Part shown: positions 54,951 to 64,000 of the stretch, in pieces | Numbering within the stretch: position 1 is the stretch's first letter | Layout of the letters: every line of letters begins with the position of its first letter | Source of the DNA: Pogonophryne albipinna | Taxonomy: Eukaryota; Chordata; Actinopteri; Perciformes; Artedidraconidae | Direction: 5' to 3' | Assembly (NCBI GenBank): GCA_028583405.1 | Contig: CM053251.1 | Coordinates: 10,007,495-10,071,494 of the forward strand | DNA length: 64,000 nt | Notes under the pieces: model-generated | Seen by the model: the letters and a program-made list of their open reading frames with translations, nothing else | Databases searched by the model: none | Told to the model about the DNA's origin: nothing | Program-made: the position numbers and the translations under genes

Positions 54951-54961
54951 TCCACTGAAAC

Positions 54962-55660
54962 TAGGGATGCATATCGTTGACTTTTTTACGATACCGATAC
55001 CGATGCCACTGAACGATACCGATACTCAACCGATACATATCGTGATACTTTGAAAATGTATCATCCCACAATTACTGCCATGAAGCGCTTTACGATATAG
55101 TTAACATGTCAAATGAATATTAAATTCAATTGTGGGACTTCTTGGACCTTTTAGTACTGAACAAACAATGAAAGATACATAAAAAATATGAAGAAAACCG
55201 AATATTGAATATCTTTTATAACACCCGCCATCAAGTGTGCCGCGTGAATAGCACATCTTGTCAATGCAAACAGACCGTTATAGCACCGTTATAATTAATG
55301 TTAAACCTGAGATTCGACTAGAGAACAAATACATAATAGAATAATGGTCATGAGATCACAACAAATCTCATCTTTAAAATCAACATTTACCTTCACTGGT
55401 GAGAGAAAACAAATCCCATCACAGTCCTTTTTATGGGAACCTTTCTAGTATTGAACAAACAATGAAAAATACATAAAATATGAAGAAAAACGATTATGCA
55501 ATCTAATTTATAACACCCGCCATCACGGGCCACGGACTCACTTTCAAAATTAATAAAAAGTAATTTAAAAGTATCGAAACCGGATCTGATTTCGGTACGG
55601 TATACCATAGCCACCAGTAACCGGTATTTCGGTAATACCGGATACCGGTATGCATCCCTA
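54962..55660. mobile_element. hAT-like element, TAGGGATGCATA termini
   Basis: 699 bases with TAGGGATGCATA at the left and an inverted TATGCATCCCTA at the right, flanked by an exact 8-bp duplication ACTGAAAC (54954-54961, 55661-55668). Subterminal DNA is made of repeated CGATACCGATA and GGTATTTCGGTAATACC words. It also holds an internal near-duplicate of about 100 bases (about 55135-55220 and 55430-55520). There is no transposase. Confidence 0.93.
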
Positions 55661-55668
55661 ACTGAAAC

Positions 55669-58240
55669 CAGATGTTGCCAAACTAAGGAGTTTTACCTTA
55701 ACTTGAATACTCTACTAGTCTACCGCAGAATTGTGCTCAAAAAGATTGAAGGAAGAATTTGAATTGGAGCTGAAATAAGTATTTAATTCGATTGAAAGAA
55801 AATCAATATGAAATGACTTTGTTAACTGTTTTAACTCTCAAGACCTAATTTTAATCGAATTTGATCTACGGTACCTCAGAAGACGGAATAAAGGAAAGAA
55901 AGGGGTTTTCACAGATACTACTCTTTGAATTAGAATTTTTATTTTCTGTATTCATTTTCCATTTGGATGTTGAATGAATGCACCATGGGTAAGTGGCACT
56001 TATTTTAAATGAGTCCATACTTTAAATTGCATTACCACACTTTGTTAAATCAACTTAAACAAAAGTGAAAGCAGATATGTTCACTGCCTGGCAGGCGATT
56101 TGATTTTCATATTTTACTGAAATGAACAAAAATGATCAGCAGTTATATGAAGAATATATAATTAATGGGGTGCAAAACTGAAGTTTGAGAGAGGGAATTT
56201 CTTTAATGTATCAATGTGTTATACCTGAGTAAAAAATGTTGTGTTGAATTCAGAAACATCTCTCGTACGCACAGAAGGCCTCCTCTCACATTCAGTGCTG
56301 CTGTGGAACGTGAGCTAAATGCCTTAATAGTATGTAAATATAAATGTTAATGTGACGCCCCCACTGAGTGTTGGTGGTCATTCAGTTTTGGGTGGGAACA
56401 GCAACAGCAGGCGCTGGCTGAATGTTTCTGCTGCTTTTAATGGCTCTAATTAAAATGACAAATACTGTTACACTGCAAGCAAGCGGCACACTCAACAAAA
56501 TTGGTAACTCCTTCAAAAAGTTTGGATATCTGTTCTAAACAAAGCCTTTCCCGTGGGAGGTTGCAAACGACAGATGTGACAAGGATGGCGGGGAACAGAA
56601 GAAACCTTAAAAAAGACCAGTGGTTGGCTGAATGCAGCCCACTCATGTCAGAGTCTGCCAATCAAATATGAGATGAAGTTTAAAAAAACGTCAACGCTAT
56701 GAGAACGAAATGACAAAGAGAGAGAGTCAATTATTTAGATGAAATCCTTTGTTCATATTTAAAGTGAAATTAATTTAGTGGTGTAATGCAACAAAGAGAA
56801 CAAATACATTTGGTGATAAGAGCCTGTGGTATTTTTACCTTGTCTATTCTTTGTATAGTTTAAAAGGAAACCCATGAGTCTATTTTGAGAGTCTTTCTTT
56901 ATGTAATCACTAACAATGAACAGAAATAGCAACAATGTAATACAGGAGGCACTCAAAACGTTAACCCAGTTTGGATCAATATAGCATAATGTTATAATCA
57001 CCCACTTTGTTGTTTTGACCAAGGGTTGGTGTTAAAGCTAGTTGTTGAAAATCCGGTACCTGTAACTACCCGCTAAATCATTGCCAGTCAGGTGACCATC
57101 CTCCAACAGCTCGCTGTGTGTACTAGTAACTATAGCCATATTCGTTATTCACATTCGTTATGATATGTTTACGATTATATGACACTTTTGGGGGAGTGGC
57201 TTTTAATTGAAAGGTTTGTTGCCAACTTGGCGACTCTCTCTAGATGTAGTGAGTTCTGGAGCTAGTGCTGCCAGCTAGTTTTATTGAAAGAGAGTTGGCA
57301 TCATTGGGCTGGGTTATCTGTTGGTTTCTCCAATGTTACGCTTTAAATGATTTACTGTTGGAATATTCATCCACCCCAATATGTACCCAACTGGTCCTGA
57401 CCCAATACCAAGTAGGTTTTACTAAAAACACTGAAAACAACCAATGCATACATATAAATGTAAATAAATAACCCAACAGTAATGGTATAGAGATGAACAC
57501 GCATTATCTTGGGTGGTTTTCTACTCTTGGCTATACTGGGAATAGTTAACAAGCCCTTCATATTTACTGTGCAGATACAAATGTACCAATACATACTAAT
57601 AATGTGCTGACATGTTTCTAAAACCCAAAATGGTGTTTTAGCTATAAAACAAAGACAATGTGCATCGTTACACAAATTACAACTTGACCTCAACCTTTAG
57701 TCGACAGCTCCATGTGAGATAATGGATCTTTTGACTTCCTTTAATAGAGCTGTGGGGCATTTGAACAAAGCTTCAAAGCTTCTCCAGGCAGGACTTTAGA
57801 GTAAAACACATCTTATCTAAAGTGACTTGTGAAGGGCAAAGAAGGTTGGTTCAGATGTTTTTAATCCTCTCTCTTCACTCAAACAAGCTTCAGTTGTCTG
57901 GTCTGACCACAGGGTGGATGATAAGCAGACTGTGTAGATTTGCTCACATCATAATGCAATATTTCTTTAGCTTTTTTTTATATTCACTATACTTTACTTC
58001 TTGCCGCCATCTGGAGCCTAGCATATTAAAACCTGATTTGGGGCAGCTTTATTAAGTGGATTTTTCCTTAAGATTGAGCTTGTGAATTTGACATACATGA
58101 ATACGTGAATGTGCAGCATTTAGCGTGCGGAAGTGAAAAGTACATGTTCTCCACATTCACTGCATCAGCAATGTGACCCATTTTAATAAGAGTAGCATTA
58201 CAGAGCACTGGGAAAAGGGCAACAATTATCTTTTGATGTG
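55669..58240 (-). other. Presumed pde1c 5' intron, nothing recognised
   Basis: AT-rich. Minus-strand open frames of 108 and 87 codons have no recognisable product. Confidence 0.4.
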
Positions 58241-58247
58241 TCCATGG

Positions 58248-58811
58248 TCACACCAATGTGGACATAAAGATATAAAGCTGTAAAAAAACAAACAGCTTTA
58301 GCAGATTCCAGCCTGCACACAGTGACTCAATGAGAGGCGATGGACCATTTGGCAACAGCAGAGGGTGGGTGTTTGATTTACCAGCAGCCAAGTCATCATT
58401 TAAAAAGGTTGAGCATTCATCTGCCATATGGGCTTTTATCACCCTGCTCCATTCTGAAAAGAGGACCATAAATTCATATTGCAAACCAAGAGTCCTGATT
58501 CTAGTGCAATCTCTGACACCCATATAAGGTGAACTTCCCAGCAGATAATAAAATGGAGACCGTTCATATCCAAAAAACGGCACAAATTGTTCTTTGTTCA
58601 AACAATGGGTATTTTTTGTGGCATCTGTTGTGATTACATTGTATTCTCCAGAGTAGTTGTTGAGTTCTGGGAACACAACAACATTGCTAGAATGAAATCT
58701 GATGGAGCAAAAAATACCAGGTAATTTGTTGCTCGGATCACTTGTGATTAAGCCAAATTCAGCCAAATTATCTAAACAATATTTTGGAAGTAAAATCATA
58801 ATTGAGTGCAC
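58248..58811 (-). other. Unexplained open frame, 187 codons
   Basis: The longest open frame in the window that belongs to neither gene nor LINE. It has an ATG start and a balanced amino-acid composition, including PFYYLLGSSPYMGV and a hydrophobic C-terminus. No domain, signal or homologue is recognised and no transposon ends border it. In about 64 kb of AT-rich DNA a frame of this length can arise by chance, so it may be meaningless or a decayed transposon ORF. Confidence 0.2.
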
Positions 58812-60155
58812 CCATAATGTTGGTATGCCTGGCTGCAGAGGAAAACTGAATGGGTAAAACCACAGGCATCATGCCGAGAGCTTTGTATTAAGCAGGTTTC
58901 CACATTCAATTGGTTGCGTCTGGTTGTGCTTGTTGCTATGGTCTTGCTTGTTGCCCACATTATTATTTTTGGTAGCAGCTAGAAGCTGTTCGACGTATTT
59001 TTCATACATCTCACGTTAACATTTCTGTCATATGGATTGTCCATGTTGTCATTTAGTTTTTCTCTACAAATGAAATCTAATGCGTGTTTATCTTCTTCTT
59101 CCCCCTGTTAATGGGATTTGTTGGTAGTTTTTCCATCTCCACTGCAAAGGTCTAAAATGAGAAGGTGTCGGATGCTGTACAGATTGTGAAGACCCCTGAG
59201 GAAAATGTTGTGGTGTTGGCAACATAAATAACATTTGATTGAAATGATTGATGGCAGGTCAAAGTTGGCCCAGGAAATCTTTAACTGTATTTTTGTTTAC
59301 AACCTGTCTTATCAAATCACTGCTTGTGTAGCTTTCCAATAATGTATTTGTGCTGCAAGAACAATGAAAAGAAATACAACTAAAGACAGCAATGTGCATA
59401 TTTTGGCCTGCGCCTGGAGGAGTATGATTTGACCATAATAAAGGTATTTAATCAAATCCATTCAGTTGGCAGGTTAGAACATTTAAGGAATATTCATCAG
59501 ACGATGCCTTTATTGGCGAAATTAAATGTTCCATCACCATCATAAAACCATGTCTTTTTTGTTGAAAAGCATCTAGTATTCTCCATGCAGACTGACCACA
59601 CAGAGGAAGAACATTTGCTTTTGAGAAGAGATTACAGAGGCTAATAACTAATAAGAATGTGGTTGGTTTAAGTGTGTGTATGTGGTTGCACCGTTGTATG
59701 TGTGTTAATGAGCAAGTGTAGAGTATATTTGTGTTGTGTCTGCAACAGTCAGATGCCCTTTCTAAATCCAAACTACATTTCCTTTAATCCCAGTAAGCAA
59801 TTTGTGAGTTCTTGGAAGTCTTTTGTTCTGCAAGGAAATACAAGCTTAACGGAGTTCATATGCATTCAATCAGCAAACACCGACAGGCAAAGATGGGACA
59901 CATAAGCTTTGTGTGACTGTATGTCGGTGAGTGCGTAGTGTATGTGTAATCTATACGTGGGAGTCATTATGACCTCTTTGGTCAGGGTTACGCAGCCACA
60001 GAAGGCCACACCCTCTTGGGCCCATGAGAGCTTGGCCTATAGGCATACAGTATTAAGAGACAAACTGCTGGCATCACTGAAGGAAAGTTCTACACCTGCT
60101 TGTAAAGGAGGGATACTTCAAAGGTCCAAATCCACTGTATGATGCAAACACATGT
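58812..60155 (-). other. Presumed pde1c 5' intron, nothing recognised
   Basis: No exon or transposon border seen. Confidence 0.4.
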
Positions 60156-60656
60156 TTAAAGGTCCCCTAGTATACTGTTTTTCATCAATATATTATAGGT
60201 CTCAGATATATATACAAAACATGTCTCTGAAGTGTTTGGCTCGAAATACCAAACAGATCATTGTAGCATCCCATAATCCCCTCTGTTTCAGCCCTGTTTC
60301 AAAAGTGCTGATTCTCCGTCTGTTACTTTAGAATAGATGAAAATAAGGAGCCACTCCCCACGCCCCTCTGAGAGATATTTGGTTAAAAAGAACACAATGG
60401 TGCTCTAGGAGGAGATTCCGGTGATAAGGTGTGGGGGGGTTACCTTGGTTGGTGATTGGCTAATGGTTACGCAAGCCAAACAATCGTTATGACATCATGA
60501 AGTGGCCAAGATCTCAGGTTTTATATAAATGGTTCAGGAGAAAAAGTGAGCGAATCCTTTTTCCTGAAACTTTCAGAATCTCTTTCCACAGAGGGGACAC
60601 ATGTTTATGTATAAAAGACGTGAAGAAGTGGATTTTGCATAATAGGTGACCTTTAA
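60156..60656. mobile_element. TTAA-flanked MITE, copy 2
   Basis: 493 bases between two TTAA tetranucleotides, with ends AGGTCCCCTAGTAT / ATAATAGGTGACCT. It shares nearly its whole length in the same orientation with 27900-28401, with scattered substitutions and small indels. piggyBac-derived by its TTAA preference; no coding capacity. Confidence 0.82.
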
Positions 60657-63600
60657 GGTGAATTATTCAATGCAATTGGGTAATCTCAGTGGCGAGAAAA
60701 CATCAAATAACTACAATTATTTTGGGTATCAATGGCATCATTTTGTATAGAGATGAAGGAATAGTCATTGCACCCACATTGTAGAGTAAGTGGTTTGGTT
60801 TAGGGCATCTCTGATACTTCTGTTAAAGTTAGAAAGATATTTACTTCAATTATAATTCAAGACATTTCAAGGTAAATGTGTCCTGTCTTCTGTTTCAAAT
60901 TGGAATTGAATATTTAACCAAAATCTATTATATTTCTCTTACCTTAACCAAGTATTTTAAGAGTTGAAACATGACTGGAACATTTATACATTGCAATTAT
61001 TGTATTGCAATAATGACTGGAAACAAATGCAATAATCCTTTAGTGATTACCTTTATGTTTCTTTCAAATTATCTCTTATCTTCCAATATATAGTGTACCA
61101 ACATCATTTTCTAAAAGACAAGGTCAACTCTGTCAAAGGATAAGTGGTTGACATTTGACTCCACACCACACATCTGGTTGAATATCAGTTCTAGACTGTG
61201 TAAATAAAGTGTGACTAAACATGAAATTATAATAACCTTTTATAAATCAAGTATGAATATCTTTCCCAAGGTGAAATCTTCACAAAGGTTATCACTGTGA
61301 ATAACACAATTCACCATGTCTCTTACTTCTCTTTGTCAACATCTCTCTACTAAAGACTGAAAATCATCTAAAAAATAAAAATAACATAATGAAACCTCAA
61401 AAAGCAGACATGGCCAATTAATGCGGTGACTGACGCCATTAATTATCAGAAGAGGAGAAATGGGTAGCGAGGGAGTAGAGGTCAAAGAGAAGAAGATGAA
61501 TTTGCAGCGAAGAATGCGAGCGCGCTGGAACATAGACACCACTGCAGGATCGCATAATTAAGGATTTAATGGACTCACTAATGACTGTAATAGTACGCCT
61601 TTCGTTTTAGGGGGTTTGAGAAACACATTATGGAAAAGGAAAAGTGGTGTTTCAAATTGACTGAAACAAACCTATTATTTCAGAGGGTCTGTGCTGCCAG
61701 GGACTTCAATGTCTGACATGCTTACAGGTACAGCATTTCATTAAGAAGGCTACTTATTCAATAGAAAGGTGCAGTATAGTTCATCCATAAACAGTCTTTA
61801 AACTCTTATTATGTGCATTTCTGGTATAAATCTTACCTGGCTGACAAAATACCTTTAGTGAATCTTGATCCTGCCTACCTCATTCATGAGCCTAAAAAGA
61901 TGAATTAAACCAGTGATGCAAGGTATATCAAATTGTTAACATCAGATGGTCAAATCAAGAAACAACTCTGCTCTTTTGTAATGTTAAACATGACATTTAA
62001 CAGACCTTATCTCTATTAAGTTTTTTCACTAAACCCTAGAACTTTTCTTTGCAGGAAGTATAGAGAGTACATTATCTAAAGTCACCACTGTGAAACAACA
62101 TGTCGTCCATATTTGCATAAATTGCTGGAAATGCTACTGCAGCACCAAGATAATACGCCTGTTATTCTCTCCATTTGACTTGATTAGCAAAGCCAGCTGA
62201 GTGAAGCAGCTCTATTAAACATCCAGCTCGCTACCTCACTGTAACTCAACTCTGTTCAAACCAACAGACAGTTAGATATCTGAAATAACAGAGACCTTGT
62301 TGGGAAATCAGTGCAGTGGCCTGACACAAAACAACCCAACTGCACTAATTGACCTCACCGAGCTACAGCTCCTGTCAATCCAACAATTCACACGGGGAAA
62401 TGATAAACACATACAGTTATGGAACATAAGCCTCTCTTTAGGGTATTTCCGATACATATTTTGTAAGAAAGCCTTGTCCGTGAACCATATGTGTCAGTCC
62501 GGATGCACTCAGTGTTTCAAGAGTTATACAACTCAAGAATTAAACACAATGAAACTAAATAAACACTGCGTCGCTAATCTCACATACAAATCCGCTCCTT
62601 TATCTCTCTCCACTGACCATACTGTAACTGTTCTGACCAATATGCTCTCCCCATGACGTGTCGAAATATAATCCCTAACACACTGTGGTGCACAAATTAC
62701 ATAAACAGAGAGATTAAAATATGCATCCCATGGCCGGTGCAAGGCAATAGGCAGAGAGAAATGGTATGTCAACAGTCGACAATGACCTGTCAGATTAGGT
62801 GTTTATTTCTTTAAGATGGCACTTAGTATGTTTGACACAGTAAAGGTCTTATCCTACATTTGAATGAAATCTCCAAAGTGTTCTTAAAATATATATATAA
62901 TATATAAATAGTGTTGTTGGATATTTGCAGTTGTAAACTTGGTCATCTACGTCCTTGGTCAATTGTGTTTGGCCATGTTATGGATTAATTCAGTGTAAAA
63001 CATGTCTGCCGTTTACAAGGTCATTAAATGCAGTAATTCACTTACAATGATCTAATAAGGAAAAACAGGCTTGAATTCCTCAGATGAGTCATTCAGGCAA
63101 GAGATGAATGGAAGTCTTTCTGTCTGTCTTTAGATCAGCCACAAATACGCTAACATTCACACATGTTATACTGTAGTAGAAGCAAAAACACTAGAATTTG
63201 GAAAGTGTGTGTTGCAGCTTCATATCGCTGCAAATTGGCTTCACAAGTCACAGATTGTAAAATGAGGTTCCTCAACACTCATACTGCCAAAACGATGCCC
63301 TAGTGTCTTCATTAATGATGCTCAATGGCCAACAGTTAAAAAAACTGTGAAAATATTAGGCAGCTACCCAAAAACAAATGTGTAATGACATGAATGTTAA
63401 TTTAGGTGTTGCAGCAAACAAATATTCCTACTATCAAACCCCAGAACTATTGGGGTTAAATATCAGCTCCCTGGTCACTAATACAATGTGTTCAAATTCT
63501 ACAGTTATATCACATTTCTGTGCACTGCATAAAACGTATCAATGGTCCAAGAATATTGATCAGGAATACTCTGGTTTTACCATCAGATATAGTAACTAGC

Positions 63601-64000
63601 GCCGCAGTCAGCAGGTGTTGTCGCTGCCAGATGCTACTGCTAAGCTAATGATTTCAACATGGATTTTGTCCCCCAGCTTCACAGGCATGTGAGCACAGCA
63701 AACTCCAATCTCTGAACAACAACAAGCAATCGTTGTCATTTGAGATGTGGTTAACACTTCTCTTGCGCTGTGGGATCTGGAGACGACTTTGAGAGCAATT
63801 CAAAAAAGCACAATTACATTTGAAGACTTGTGAATAAATCAGGTGAAGCAGCAAAAAGTATAATATTAACAAGTTTAACACATTGGCAGATGGATGAAGG
63901 TGGGTCACAGTGGGCAGGGCTAACATACATTAAGATGTGCAATCTCTACACCTGTTATCCCAGTATCTTGTTCTGGTATGACACCTCCATGCTGAGCTCT
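60657..64000 (-). other. Presumed pde1c 5' intron, nothing recognised
   Basis: AT-rich sequence. A donor-like CCAG|GTAAGA on the minus strand near 61839 is not preceded by a recognisable PDE1 exon. No repeat border or RNA gene seen up to the window end. Confidence 0.35.

Noticed and set aside
61820..61860. CCAG|GTAAGA as a pde1c 5' exon donor
   Set aside because: The phase and the encoded residues do not fit the required junction before LRCLVKQ, and no calmodulin-binding motif precedes it.

Overview
This is a teleost (ray-finned fish) nuclear genome window. Two vertebrate genes are recognisable, both on the minus strand: neurod6, a neuronal bHLH transcription factor whose coding sequence lies in one exon, and pde1c, the calmodulin-dependent cyclic nucleotide phosphodiesterase 1C, spread over at least 15 coding exons. 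The same two genes are linked in tetrapods (human 7p14-p15). Long (CA)n, (GATA)n and (GT)n tracts, L2/Rex1-type and RTE-type LINE remains, and many hAT-type and TTAA-flanked non-autonomous DNA transposons are typical of teleosts.

Layout. 1-6602: no coding gene seen; microsatellites and the presumed 3' UTR and downstream flank of neurod6. 6603-8190: neurod6 with its coding exon (start at 7598), a short 5' UTR intron (7604-7895), a probable noncoding first exon and an E-box/CRE-like proximal promoter. 8200-19640: about 11 kb of intergenic DNA with (GATA)n, a (CA)60 tract, a tandem POU-octamer/homeodomain cluster at 10367-10420, other noncoding blocks that may be enhancers, and a MITE. I found no itprid1 or ppp1r17, which sit between these two genes in tetrapods. 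19640-48217: pde1c, read right to left. Every exon junction I placed keeps frame and has GT-AG borders, giving about 580 residues from the start of the conserved N-terminal region through the HD catalytic domain to an acidic C-terminus. 48218-64000: no pde1c exon recognised. The calmodulin-binding N-terminal exons are probably further upstream, so this stretch is taken as intron with transposon remains and one unexplained 187-codon ORF.

Mobile DNA. A nearly complete L2/Rex1-like LINE (one in-frame stop) lies antisense in the pde1c intron between exons 27601-27834 and 23596-23658. Five hAT-like elements have exact 8-bp target duplications (34163-35042, 35184-36231, 41028-42916, 41492-41780, 54962-55660), and one of them is inserted in a repeat inside another. 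Two TTAA-flanked MITEs of one family lie at 27900 and 60160; the first ends about 30 bp upstream of a probable splice branch point. A 5'-truncated RTE-like LINE at 52269-52922 has a 10-bp target duplication. A 21-bp-arm perfect palindrome lies at 36253-36301.

How the genes work: NEUROD6 activates E-box genes in differentiating neurons; PDE1C hydrolyses cAMP and cGMP in response to Ca2+/calmodulin. They are physically linked, but nothing in the sequence shows a shared pathway. I see no novel multi-gene system. The most useful observations are the reconstructed pde1c 3' exon structure, the candidate neurod6 regulatory clusters, the palindrome and the nested transposons.
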